64,000 nucleotides of DNA from Aporrectodea caliginosa (GCA_020284085.1 JACEVL010000160.1:1649854-1713853), one strand, 5' to 3'; counted from the stretch's first letter, positions 26,776-38,256 are shown. Numbers and translations: made by a program. Notes: a model not told the origin generated them from the sequence alone.

Positions 26776-27618
26776 GATGTTGGAATGCTAAATAGGTGTC
26801 TTTTTTCATTTATTTGCCTCGCATTATTAATCCTTTGAATTCGAAACCGTAAGCCTGATGCTTTCTGTTTCATAAATTGATTTCGAAATTTTTTGTAGAG
26901 ACATCCGAAAACGTTTCTTTACAAAAGCTTCAAAAAAAATTCAGGCGTGTGATACGCGGTTATAGCATTCTTCAACTCTCTATTAGCTGTGATATTGTTA
27001 TGAGGAAAACTCAATAATAATCAAATTTAAAACTAAAGCTTTCCAGTCAGAGACTAAATAGAAAAGAGAGAGTCGTCAGCGATTCTGTCGGTCCTGAAAG
27101 CTAATAAGCCAAGTATAGTGAAGCGGTGAAAAATTAGACACAGTTTTACCTCTTTAAGTGCTTTTTTGCACTCTAAGAGTGTGAAGTGACGATAATTATA
27201 GCCTATGAAGTATGCTACCGAGTAAAAATATGAGATTTTGCCATCTACATGTATTAGTTCATTGTAGAGAGTGACATGGGAAATTCCCCCGCGGTGAAAC
27301 CGCTGTTTCCGCGGTTAATCCATCGGTAATGAGGACAACAATTGCGGTAATTTTGCGGTAATTGGGTTTACTCTAATGGGGAACGAGCCTGCGATAAAAC
27401 CGCGGAAATGTTAACTATTACTGTTCTATAGTTTATGCAGCGCATAGACTATATAGTATACAGTAACTTACTTCCTTAGTTATAGTGGGGTCCGAGAGCA
27501 ATAAAACCAAAACATTTCACATCTGGTAACCAACGCGCCCCTTTGGTTCCAGATAGTACATGGGTAGGCGAGTCCAAAAAGCTCGAGACACAAATTTTCA
27601 CGGCCCTCTAGCGGATAT

Positions 27619-28215
27619 GGCAGCCATTTTACAAAATGGCCGACCAATACATATTGTTCAATATCTCAGCTTCTAGTTAACTTATAATCGTGATATTGGT
27701 ATCTAAACATACATATTTAGGGGAAAGGATTCCAATATAACGAATTGCAAACACTTATCTAGACGAAATTGGCAGCCATTTTCCAAAATGGCCGACCAAA
27801 ATAAAACTTTTTCAATATCTCAGCTTCTAGTTCACTTAGAATCGTGATCTTGGTGTCTAAACATACATATTTGGGGGTGATGATTCAAATAGAACCAATT
27901 GCAAACACTTATCGACAGGAAATTGGCAGCCAGTTTCCAAGATGGCCGACCAATATAAAACTTTGTCAATATCTCAGCTTCTAGTGCACTTAGAATTGTG
28001 ATCTTGGTGTCTAAGCATACACATTTGAGGTGAGGATTCCAATAGAACTAATTGCAGACATCTATAGGAAATTGGCAGCCATTTTCCAAGATGGCCGACC
28101 AAAATAAAACTAAAGTTAATATCTCAGATTCTAGTTCACTTAGAATCGTAATCTCGGTGTCTAAACATACATATTTAGGGGCAAGGATTCCAATAGAACT
28201 AATTGCAAATAGTTA
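27619..28215 (+). repeat. Four ~150-bp subterminal tandem repeats
   Basis: Units start with GGCAGCCATTTTCCAAAATG or a close variant at 27619, 27771, 27925 and 28074 (spacings 152, 154 and 149). The opposite end of the transposon has a single inverted unit (about 30600-30745). Each unit contains AATATCTCAGCTTCTAGTTC and ACATACATATTTAGGGG. Confidence 0.93.
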
Positions 28216-28239
28216 TCCTGCTGTGTACAAGAATTTCTG

Positions 28240-30540
28240 TGTGGCAACTTCACAGTAAAGAAGACGGGGCATGCATTCTCCAATATAACCCTAGACCAAG
28301 CCCATGAGCAGAACAACGTCTGCGTGAAGGATGACGGAGGTGTGTAGGCATCACACAGAACCCACAGGCCCTACGACGATGGATGGTGTTTGGACCAGAG
28401 ATCGAAGAGTTCCAGGCATCGATAAAGAAACCAGAAACGGAATCTGATCTTCGACATCATGAGCAGACAAAAATCGTGCAGGTAACATTTTTCGACCAGG
28501 TTGATCGAGAAGATGGAAAACCCATTCATCGACGACAGCAATGACCTACTTGTCGTGGATACCAGAGATATGGCTGATACAGTAGTGATCAACTCAATGC
28601 GGAACCTCGAGCAAACTGGACAAAAGAAGTATGAAACATTTGTCAACGAACGTCTTGTTACCCAATCGCGATCTGTCAATGACAAAATCAAACAAAACAA
28701 TTTCCCTCTCTCTCAAGTCTTCCACATGTAAGGGGCAAGTCACGAGCAAAGCAACAGTTGTCATCTGTAAAGAATGACTGTTCACTATTCTTCAGGTTGT
28801 ACATCTCTTGTCAGTCACATGAAGGAGACCTGTACAAATTCTTTGCACGTGAGAATCAAGCACGCCCATCATCACCCTCGAATATAGGCAAATTGCGGCT
28901 AAGAACCAATTCAGACATTGTCACCTGCCTAGAAGAGTTTGTTCGTACTTCAAAAGATGATGCCTTCGCAGATATCCACCAAGACCCTTAACTGTTGATG
29001 CTGTTACATTGGATGGAGCAGTCATAGCCAACATGTTCAAGCCTGTCGCTGTATGCACCTTCTCAGATTATGCCTCCCATATTTTCACAAGACAGATAGA
29101 GGATGTGCAGAGAGTAGATGTGGTATGGATTAATATGTGCATGGCAGATTGAAGACATAAACAGGCAGTGTGAGGGGTAAGGGAAGCCGCCGGCGCGTTG
29201 AATCTTCTGATGCTCTACCTAGATACTGGCAGGAAATTCTGAGGAACGACAAAAATAAGTCATAGTTGTTTCTATTCTTGAGTCTGCACATAGGAAAAAT
29301 TGAAATAGAAACAGAAAGACTGATCATAATCACACACCACAGGGACGTGCACTCAGCCGAAGGACACAACTGGACTTGCTCGTTGTACTCACGAAGAAGC
29401 TGATAAAAGGATTTTCCTGCGTGTTTCGATGCTGCCAAACATGACTATCATAAAGACTTAGTGAGGAAATGCTCAGTTGTCTCTGAAGCTTTGGAGTTGG
29501 CCATAGCAGCAGTTCAGCAGCTCAGCATTGACGAATTGTTGGTTGGTTTGGACTAAAGCTTTAGATACCCATGGCATGACACGTGCTTTCAGCCCAGACA
29601 GGTGCGTGGTCTTCCCTTCCTACACGCATTTAGCGGATGTGACACATCCATCATCTCCAATCACCCACAATCATCGGCATCAGGCTCCTCTATCCATCAC
29701 CGCCAAGGCTTTCCACTCGAAACTAAAGTCTCTCCTCTTCAAGAACTCGTACCCCGACTCAACTGATAATCTACCATCAAACTCTCGACCTAAACGACAC
29801 CCACCTTAGCAGCTACTCTGTGCCCTCTGATCCTCTGGAAACCGGACTCGGACCTCCTCGGATTACTCTTTTGGACAACCCTTCTGACTAGACGCAGCGC
29901 TCGTGAATAAGCTGGTGCCCTGCGCTTGGCTTTCGAGGGGCGCTTTAGAAGTTTGGAGATTACGATTACGATTAAACAGTATAATCCTTTGCTGGCCGCA
30001 GAAAAAGGACGGCGTGGGACATTTTGAAGACAGTCGATGACGTCTTCCCAGCTTTCTGCACCTAAGCATCAATTACCAGCTCTGTTGATGAATTTCAGCT
30101 CGATGTACTGGAGTGCTTTCTAGTTCTTCTGTACGACCGTGCAAGCAGTGAGGAGAAGGTGCATGAGGCACGGAGGCAGCTGTTCTCACAGAAAGGTAGA
30201 CAAATGGATGGTCTTCCACCGACTCAAGCTGCATTTGTGGAACATGCAAAGGGAGCTGCCCACAGGCAGGTCATGTTTTGGGCACAGATGTTCGTAGCTG
30301 TTCTCAAACTAATATGTCCGGTTGATCGAGGTAGCTGCAAAGGAGACTGGGAAGCGAAGTGGAACACACTTCCTGAAGCATCTCATACCTCTCGTGAACT
30401 GCTCAGATGCGGCGGCGAGAATACCCGTAGGAGACAGTGCAAATGAGTGAAAGCTGCTCTGCACTATACTGGTCTCTGTCTGTGTAAAGGCCTGTGTGAC
30501 CGTGACGTGGACGATGTATAACAGTTGATTTTCAAACCAG
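28240..30540 (+). pseudogene. Decayed transposon protein with HAFSGCDT motif
   Basis: Translated in pieces, this gives LDTRD-like and KNDCSLFFRLYISCQ segments (28500-28800), a RVDVVW segment (29116), HAFSGCDT (29623-29646), RRQLFSQKGRQMDGLPPTQA (about 30165-30230) and the LPEASHTSRELLRCG region (30370-30410). The order matches one long protein on the plus strand. Stops and frame changes occur throughout, and a LINE/SINE tail at about 29657-29977 interrupts it. Function is unknown; its location inside terminal inverted repeats suggests a transposition protein. Confidence 0.7.
29657..29977 (+). mobile_element. L2-like LINE/SINE 3' end nested in the transposon gene
   Basis: The plus strand carries a KSLLFKNSYPDSTDN-type coding end, then GAGGGGCGCTTTAGAAGTTT and GGAGATTACGATTACGATTA. 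The transposon gene resumes immediately after, so this is a later insertion: the third level of the nest. Confidence 0.8.
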
Positions 30541-31152
30541 GAAAAATCCCAACCTTTCTCAAATGACGTCATTGGCTGCAAATCCCTTGTAGATAAGTGT
30601 TTGCAATTAGTTCTATTGGAATCCTTGCCCCTAAATATGTATGTTTAGACACCGAGATTACGATTCTAAGTGAACTAGAATCTGAGATATTAACTTTAGT
30701 TTTATTTTGGTCGGCCATCTTGGAAAATGGCTGCCAATTTCCTATAGATGGCTGCCATATCTGCTAGAGGGCCGTGAAAATTTGTGTCCCGGGCTTTTTG
30801 GACTCGCCTACCCATGTACTATCTGGAACCAAAGGGGCGCGTTGGTTACCATATGTGAAACTTTTTTCAGCTCCCGTACCCCACTATTACACCTACTAAC
30901 TTAACTTAAAATTCCAGTTTCACTTCCATCCAGTAAGGGCTTGGTTAATGCAAATGGAGCTACAAAATTGTTTTGTTGTCTATATTTGAATAGGTGAATT
31001 TGATGTCGTCCTGCGGGGATGGGGTTGGATGGAGAGAAAACCTGCGGGGTTGGGGGGGGGATGAGGACAAACCATGCGGGGATGGGGCGGGGATGGGGTA
31101 GACTTACTTGTTGTAGGGCGGGGATGGGGACGCGTCACTCTCTATAGTTCAT

Positions 31153-32316
31153 GTTGCTCGTGGCACAACACGGAATAAGACGATGGATGAAAAATACACA
31201 TGTGTAAAAGCAGTACCAAGAAAATGCTTTATCGCATAATCCGATTTTTAGTAATCGAACTTCACAATCCACTTGAAATCTTATATTCATGACTTCTACT
31301 CTGGAAGAGACTCCAGAGTAAAAGTCACAAATAAAACAATTCAAGTGCAGTTGACGCAATAACCAGAGAGACTAGATGATTTTTCGGTGTTTGATGAGAT
31401 TTGAGCCCAATAGATTTATTACATTAGCCTGGCTTCAAAGCCTAATCAAGTCTGTTGCTCCAAGTTTTGGAGTGAGGTTGAAATCCGAAGAGGTTTTTTT
31501 TCGAAATTATTCACGAAGGCCTTATATTTTTTGTTATGAATTAGTCAGGTAAAGCAGTTTCACAACTCACCATTGTCTTAGAAGGCTGATGATCTGTTTC
31601 TGTTTAAAATATAAAAAAATGTAAAGATATTTTTCCATTTGCTAAATTTACTGTATATTCACAAACAATACAAATTAAGGAATCATTTTAATGACACTAG
31701 AGGTTTTCAGTCGATGCAAATGGAAAACAATATTGGTTTCTGATAATAGGGATTGGTGTTCGACAATATAAGCTAAATAACAGCAGCCAACAGCAATTTA
31801 ACACTACGTGTTCTGATATCGAGTTTCGAGTACTGCATCCTCAACGTTGACCAGGAATAATAAACTGTTTCATGCAATTCTTGATCTTGTTCCAATTCGT
31901 GGTTGTTGTAATTATGATACTGATACAACTGTCAGCAATACAGGTCTTTATGGTGGTACATGTGTCCTGCTTGAGCAGAAACTTAAGAAACTCCATTGAT
32001 CTTTGTCATCGATCTACATGTAGCTCAATGGTATGCTCCAGGAGCATGGTTGCACAGTGCACACATCTCACCACTTTCCGCTCCTTCTAAGAATATAAGT
32101 GCCAGGTGAATGATCTAACGGTAGTCGTCTCTTGGCTGAAAACCCTTGAGTTAGTATCGGATGAACTAAATGAACTCGATGAACTCGAATTCAGTTTTCA
32201 CCGGATCCAAACCATTGTGTAATGGATCAAACTGCAAAGTTTTACCATTTTCAGAATCTACTCAAAGAACTTATAATGTGGTGAAAATTTGAGAGAAGTA
32301 TCTAACTTCCTGAGTT
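31153..32316. other. No recognisable gene
   Basis: AT-rich sequence. I see no coding or repeat feature that I can support. Confidence 0.4.
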
Positions 32317-32386
32317 ATTAGCAATCAAAAACGCCTCAGAATTAAGTCGTTCGCGACTTAATTCTGAGGTGTTTTTGATTGCTAAT
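32317..32386. repeat. 33-bp near-perfect hairpin with a 4-base loop
   Basis: The left arm 32317-32349 (ATTAGCAATCAAAAACGCCT...) and right arm 32354-32386 pair over 33 bases around TTCG. The single non-match would be a G-U wobble in RNA. The first 14 bases of a further partial copy (CACCTCAGAATTAG) follow at 32387. It could be a fold-back element tip or a structured RNA; the loop is short for a typical microRNA precursor. Confidence 0.85.
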
Positions 32387-32524
32387 CACCTCAGAATTAG
32401 CAGGATGTTTACAGGACGTTTACAGGACGTTTACAGACTTTTGTGGTGTTATGCATAGCGACAGAGTTTTTCTTTGTTAGTCGATCTACTGTTTAGTAAG
32501 ATCTTAGTAAATTAAACAGTTATT

Positions 32525-33230
32525 CTAGGGTATACGGAAATTTGAACGACGGTCAATTGAACGGACGACACTAGAACGGCGACACTTTAACAGAAGACAG
32601 TTGAACAGGTGACACTTAACCGGGACGTTATATTAGGCCTACCGGAACGAATAATGACCAATTCTCAAGGTGCGGCGTTGTATGCTCTGCATACTCTGCA
32701 CTCTGTGTATACTAGACGTATACTGAATGTTGAGCAGGACGTTCTTTTTGTGAAGCGGAATTTTAGCGGAACCTAGACTAGATGTGTCGAAATAATGACG
32801 AATTTACACCATGGCAGTATAGTTTGGATCTAGCACCAAATTTAAACCAACGCTGATACATCATAATGCAATATACCAGTAATGCGATGTAACCAGTAGC
32901 CCTTTGGAATCAATACAGCGGTGGAATAGATGGTGTCGCTAGAACAACAAATTCAGCAAAAGGGTGACACGATGGATGCCAGTCGCTGTTCTTATGTCAC
33001 CATTCAACAGTAGGCTATGGACGTTTTGACAGGTCTCAAGAAAAACATGCAAATGCAAACGACAAAATTTTTGCAAGAATCAACAATTGCCTATTTTGTC
33101 TCACAACTAAACATTGAACGTAGTACATGTCAATGACAGTACCTGCTAAATTGCTTTTAAATTTTACCCACTTTTCCGATAAATTGTTCATCGTTCAAAT
33201 GTCCGGCCGTTCAATACTCTCATCGGTCGT
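32525..33230. mobile_element. Possible non-autonomous element with TTGAACGG repeats
   Basis: The left part repeats TTGAACG.CGRCA-type words (32545-32620). The right part (33195-33230) carries the inverse, GTCCGGCCGTTCAA. Ends are not precisely defined and no target duplication was read, so this is tentative. Confidence 0.35.
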
Positions 33231-33567
33231 CTAATACATTAGGGCGTGTCAAGTTGAGGGTAAAATTAATTTTTTTCCAATTTTTAAAGTCTTGGGTCCT
33301 AAAAATATGTCTTTGGGTGTGAGGAATTCAAATCTGCCATTATTTTTGAGATCAGACAACATCTAGCTTGGTAAATCTCTGTTTGATTACAAGGCATATA
33401 AACTGCTCTCGAAAAACCAAAGAATTCAAATTTTACCTTCGTAAAATGTCAGGTAACGCTATTAAAATTTTAGTTTCTCTGCATGAGACACACCCTAAAA
33501 AGCGTACGACATTACCTTGTAATCATAAAGCAACATTAGAAAGTGATGACATTAGTTAATAAGAAAT

Positions 33568-34450
33568 TTAAGCATCAAGTTTCTTCAAGTCTTGCTTTGA
33601 TTCGTTCTTGGTCATCAGCCACCGACTTGCTTCTTGGCCTCTGATGTAGCCCTCACGTTTCTCATGTGTATTCAACCTTCCTGCTGATTCTGTGACTTCT
33701 TTCACGCACTTATGTATAGACTGAGCATGACAAGGCCACTGTGGAACTTGCATGGGTTCGTCAATGAACTTCTTTAGTTCCACTGTAGTAAGTCTTCATG
33801 TCAAGGGAGGTTCATATTCTCTGTCAGATCAGTCTATCATCTCCAACAGCGACGAAGCACTCAGTGAAATAAAAGGCTCTCCAGTTGAGAATTTGGTGAA
33901 TGAAGGTCCAATTTCAAGTTCTGTAGCAGTTTCTAGCATCTTATCAATGCTACCTGTCCACTTGTTGTTAGACAAGATCTTCCCATCGAGTGCTGTGATC
34001 AAGTGTCGCAGGGGGAACTCGTTGGTGTGGAGGGCACAAACCAACCAGATCAGATTATGACCAAGCTTAACCTCTACCCAGTGCATGGAAGCTCTACCCA
34101 GTGCATGGAACCACCCCCAACCGGTGTTACCATTTGTAGAATCACCTCCAATGACCTGTATTCTTATCAGTGCCCTTCTTCTTCGTGAAATCTACAAGAT
34201 TATTAGCAATAACTTCAACTGGCTTTTTCTCATTGAGCCTTTCTCCCGAGCAAAGTGGTAAAGATATCTTCCACCTAGCTCAATGCACACAGAATAATGC
34301 TGCTCTTTGATGATGTTGGTCAACTGCTGATCTGAATTGTCTGCTTTCAGTATGACTTTAGTTGTATCTTCACGGTCGTCAAAAAAGATGTAGTCAATTT
34401 CACCCTTCTGACAAAGACCATCAAATTCCTGAACCCGGGATTTAATCATT
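33568..34450 (-). pseudogene. C-terminal half of an unassigned transposon protein
   Basis: Minus-strand frames, reading from 34449 downward, give IDYIFFDDREDTTKVIL, EEHYSVC-like (KEQHYSVCIELGGRYLYHF), then GDSTNGNTGWG (about 34110-34140), KLGHNLIWLVCALHTNEFPL with RHLI (about 34030-34080), and finally WPCHAQSIHKCVKEVTESAG (about 33690-33745). The pieces are in a consistent order but in different frames, and sequence is missing between 33790 and 33830. Conserved Asp, His and Cys residues suggest an enzyme, but the catalytic class is not known to me. Confidence 0.65.
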
Positions 34451-34457
34451 ATTTTCC

Positions 34458-35377
34458 TTGGGCCCTCTTGACTTTATTGCCCATAGGAGCAACCTAATTG
34501 AAAGTGGTAGAGAGTTGTTGCCCTATGAACTGCCAACTCTGCGAGACATTATGAGATATGGGATACTGCTAAGAACACAAAGTGGCGAGGATGTCAGAAA
34601 CTACTCAGCAGACAGTCTTGCAAAGGACATTTACCCAAAAGTGCTTGAAAAGTGGGAACTGGCAAAGAGCTCTTTTGTCGCCTCATTGTAAGTTCACAAA
34701 TGAGAATCTTAAAGAAGATCTAAGATAGCTGGGAGCAGGCCAATGACATATCTCTTAGTAGAGGAAAGCCAGATGTCAAAACTTGACAAACTTTTTGACC
34801 TCCTCAATTATTGCAGGTGCAACATTTTTCTTTCCTGCAAATTAGGCTACCCTGCAGATGCTGGTTGCAGGAAGGAGGCCCACATCAACTGTGCATACAT
34901 GCCTTAGGAGATGAAGATCCCTATGACAGAACTTGCTATCATTAAAGGTCAGAGAGAAAAGACTAGTTCTATTGGACCACATCAGGTTGACTTACTAGAT
35001 TGCCAGAGCATAACAGACAGGTTAAAAAGGCGGAAGCGGCAGAAGACGAGAGAACAGAGCTTGCTGAATATAAGCAGAGAATTAAGCAGGATGCTTAAAT
35101 GCCATCAAATGAAATAATGTTATCTGATTATGAAAATGAAGAACAAATAGCTGATGCCCAAGATGGAAATGATGGATGCTATGAATTGGTATTAGGAAAA
35201 CCAAGTATGCCTTCCACGTCTAATCAAAAGACAGAGTACAACATATTAGAAATGCATAATGCTGCTATGCAGAGCACCAGATATGGTGTTGGCCTGCGTG
35301 CCACAGCTGCCATCACCACAGCCGCCTGTATGAATGAAGACAAGAGACTTGTAGTTTATCTTTTCTTATCTTTTTAG
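34458..35377 (+). pseudogene. Probable N-terminal half of the same protein, inverted
   Basis: The plus strand encodes LPYELPTLRDIMRYGILLRT (34520-34580), a Cys-rich patch CRCNIFLSCK (about 34820) to EAHINCAYMP (about 34895), KIPMTELAIIKGQREKTS (34914-34965) and a later NAAMQSTRYGVGLRATAAI segment (35268-35320). From memory, these landmarks belong to the N-terminal part of the protein whose C-terminal part is on the other strand at 33568-34450. Stops between the pieces show decay. Confidence 0.5.
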
Positions 35378-35873
35378 AAGCCATTGTGGGCAATTTTCCC
35401 ACTAGTTAGGATGGAAGTAGTAGCAGCACTGACGGACAAATAATTTTCCAGACACTGATGACGATCCTTCAACCTCCGAAAGAAGCAAATACAGCTATTG
35501 CACGACATTAGTGAATTATATAAAGGGCCTATATTTGTGTGTGCGCGCAATTGTAATATATAGTTTAATAAATAAATAATAAAAATAATATTAGTATATT
35601 ATATAACTGCAAGTATCTGGCAATCATCTCCAATGATTTTTATGCAATTTTACAAAATATTTTTCCACAAAAAACTTTTAATCAGACAAGTTAAGAATTA
35701 TTGGAAATTCACAAAAAACGTTAAAAAAGTAAATATTTCAACATGTTATTTACCAAGCAAAACTAAATAATATTAATTTTACAAAAATATCTTTTTACTT
35801 ACTAAGTCATGTCACAACTTTTTAGCACTAGTCATTTTTGGAATTTGAAAGTTGACAAAATCGACACGCCCTA

Positions 35874-36764
35874 CTAATACATTCTCTTCGTGAGCACTCT
35901 TAGTACGATTTTGGATGCATGCGTTAGTAGGCTAATAGTTCTGTGGTCTTCACATGTTGTTGCATTTGGTTTCTTCTTTATCGGAACCATAATGGTCTGT
36001 AAGAAATCCTCTGGCCATACTCCTGTGTTGTATATGTCTTTGCATAGTTGTACTAGTTCTTTCATTGCCTTTTCTCCAAAGTTTTTAATCATTTCAATTG
36101 GGATGTTATCAATTCCTTCAGCTTTATTGTTTTTCATTTCTCCAATGGCTGCCAGTATCTCTTCTTTCAGCAAATCCGGTCCCATGCCATCCTCACTCTG
36201 CGTTGTTTCTTCTTTGTAGTCATCTCTGTTATCTTCACCCTTATATAGTTCTTCTACATACTCCTTCCATCGACTTCGTACTTCCTCGGGATCCTGTAAT
36301 AACTTTCCATTCCTATCTTTGATTGCAATGTCTCTAGTTCCACTTTGTTTCCTTGTTAGTATTTTAATCTTTTCATATACCAGGTCATGTCTTCCATTTG
36401 CTTGTAGTTTCTCAAGATCATCACATTGTTCCTCCCACCATTGCTCCCTTGCCTTGTCTGTTGTTTTTCTTAGTTGGTTATTTAGTCTTCTATATTCACT
36501 CTTTGCCTTCTCTGTGCTTTGATGCTTCCATTTTCTTCTTTCTTCCATCTCATGTATCATCTCTGTCGTTACCCATGGTTTGCGAGGAGCTGCCCCCTTC
36601 TGGAATCCTATCATCTCCACTGCTGCTGTTTTCACAACCTCCTTTAGTCTATTCCATCTTTCCTCTGTTGTCATCAATTTTCTTTCCTCCAGATGTTCCT
36701 CTATCTTATCTGATAGTGCCTTGCTGTTTGTTTTCAATTTTTCTCTATCCCACCTTTTCTTCAT
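35874..36764 (-). mobile_element. Truncated non-LTR retrotransposon (reverse-transcriptase N-terminal region)
   Basis: An open minus-strand frame of 296 codons encodes the linker before the palm (RSRWKEYVEELYKGEDN) and the first reverse-transcriptase motifs (EGIDNIPIEMIKNFGEKAMK, CEDHRTISLLTHASKIVLRV). It stops at the target duplication of the neighbouring transposon, and the catalytic FADD-type motif is absent. No endonuclease domain is found upstream. The style resembles RTE/Proto2-like LINEs; the clade is uncertain. Confidence 0.8.
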
Positions 36765-36799
36765 TGCTTTTTTTTTCTTTATGAATTTTAGTTGTCTCC

Positions 36800-37289
36800 A
36801 TAAATCGTCTAGAAGCCGTTTTTTGGGTCATAGGACCTTCCAAAATAGCAGCTCCAGGGGTCTATGAGCTCAAATAGAGTCTTTTAGGGCCTGACCCAGG
36901 GATTTCGCCACAAAATCGGCCCCAGGGATCATGGGCCTAAATAGGGCCTTATAGGAGGATGTTTTGGCCCCAAACCGGCCTTTTGTATACTACTGGAAGG
37001 CATCCACCCATAGACAAACAGACTGACAAAGCGACGTGGTCATTCCAGACCAACTGACCTAATGACTAGTTTGACAGATATACAGAGACGGACAAGGACG
37101 CATATGGATAGAGACTCAGAGACGGACGAACAGACGCAGCTAATTATGTGAGTAAGCGAGTAACGTAACCGACGGACTTCACTGTACAAATAGAGGCTGA
37201 TCTAAAGGGGTAGAAGATGCAGAAGTAAGTATGTAAGTGACTGTATCTTTTATTATACTAATTGTTAAAAGCATTTTGATTTACAGAAC
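36800..37289. other. No gene; GC-richer repeat-like text
   Basis: About 36810-36990 contains repeated words such as CCAGGGATTTCG, CCAGGGATCATG and GGCCTAAATAGGGCC. The remainder (37010-37150) is rich in GACAGA/GACGGA. No coding feature is supported. Confidence 0.4.
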
Positions 37290-37800
37290 AGTCACTTTTG
37301 TGGTTTAGGGAAGCCTAACATGCCATAAACGATCAGAATGACACTGACAACTCTCGCATTGCCAAGAAGTCTGTGGTTATTTTGGATTACAATACTTCCA
37401 ATGGCAGAATGGATACTGAAGACCAGATGTTTCGCATGTACAGCATCAAACGAACGAGAAGGCACTAGACGATGACAATATTTTACAACATGGTCGACGT
37501 AAATGCCAACATTGCATTCATCAGCTGGATTGTAATAAATCAAGACCGAGAAGTTCAGTTAAAGCCCAAAAGTAGAATATTTTTACTACAGAAAAGAAAA
37601 TGCTGCTGGAAGTAATCGACGCATACGACCGGTGTCAAGCAGTTCAGTGCCATGAAACAGGCTCTGTTATATCTGCCCAGGAGAGAGACAAGAAATCGAG
37701 CACCATCTGTTTGACATGTCGGCGTATCGCATTTAAAGAACACATGAAACTCTTCTGTGTCCACTGGAAACCTTTTACTCTGATAGTGTGAAAATTTCTT
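37290..37800 (+). pseudogene. piggyBac transposase C-terminal fragment
   Basis: The plus strand gives DYNTSNGRMDTEDQMFRMYS (37389-37445), a short basic segment, FYNMVDVNANIAFISWIV (37475-37530) and then a Cys-rich end, RCQAVQCHETGSVISAQERD with CLTCRRIAFKEHMKLFC (37630-37755). This is the order of the piggyBac C-terminal region, including its zinc-binding cross-brace. An in-frame stop and a frame change are present; the N-terminal two thirds is missing. Confidence 0.82.
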
Positions 37801-38256
37801 AACATTGCTCTGTTAGTCTTGCTACATGTGACATGGTATTATGCGTTGCACTGCGTTATTCCAGGACACTGAGTAATAGAGCATTGCAGGGTTTAAAAAA
37901 ATAATATAAAAGGAAGTTATACCTGCTTGAAAGAAACAAACTTTAAAAATTAGCTTTTATTGATGCATCACAACATGATAAATGGTAATAGGGTCATTTT
38001 ATTTAACCCCGCTGCTATTCAGTTGGTGCAAAAATGTAGGTAGTTCTATAGGGTTAGCAGGAAGTCCATGCAAAGATTTTAAGCACAGGGTTTGTATGTT
38101 CATATTTTGACGTATTGGTGATGGCTCTAAACAAAAGTTCTTAACATTTGCAGCAGCTTCAGTGTGTTTTACTTATTGGAAAAAATAAAAAGCAAGTTAC
38201 AATAATCCATTCGACTGAAGCCTTTCCTTCGAATGTACAAATGAACATACATGTAC

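Larger units (their letters stand above)
27483..30886 (+). mobile_element. DNA transposon with long TIRs and a decayed coding region
   Basis: Inverted termini begin TAGTGGGGTCCGAGAGC on the left and TAGTGGGGTACGGGAGC on the complement of the right. They continue for about 150 bp of strong similarity (GGTAACCAACGCGCCCCTTT). TTA flanks both ends (27480-27482, 30887-30889), a possible 3-bp duplication. The coding region (about 28240-30540) is broken by stops and frameshifts and by a nested LINE/SINE. I recall the same protein family, with the HAFSGCDT motif and a Cys-rich end, as a common uncharacterised transposon-linked protein in cnidarian and mollusc genomes. I cannot name its superfamily. 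Confidence 0.75.
27265..31144. mobile_element. Outer hAT-type element hosting a nested transposon
   Basis: Inverted ends TAGAGAGTGAC (27265-27275) and GTCACTCTCTA (31134-31144) are flanked by TAGTTCAT at 27255-27262 and 31145-31152. This is an 8-bp duplication, separated from the left end by two extra bases. The element's own sequence is about 27265-27482 (ACCGCGG/GCGGTAAT repeats) and 30887-31144 (GCGGGGATGGGG repeats). The middle is occupied by the 27483-30886 transposon. No coding sequence of its own remains. Confidence 0.72.
33240..35873. mobile_element. DNA transposon of unassigned family, 9-bp TSD, 11-bp TIR
   Basis: Perfect inverted ends TAGGGCGTGTC (33240-33250) and GACACGCCCTA (35863-35873) are flanked by a perfect 9-bp duplication, CTAATACAT (33231-33239 and 35874-35882). 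Coding remnants occupy the interior. The C-terminal part lies on the minus strand (33568-34450) and what looks like the N-terminal part on the plus strand (34458-35377), implying an internal inversion near 34450. I recognise the protein as an uncharacterised, widely dispersed metazoan family but cannot assign a transposon superfamily. Confidence 0.8.

Noticed and set aside
31872..32090. 72-aa plus-strand frame
   Set aside because: No domain, no splice context and no coding-like composition; probably chance.
35890..36867. Plus-strand frames rich in Ser, Leu and Phe
   Set aside because: Antisense shadows of the minus-strand LINE reverse-transcriptase frame.
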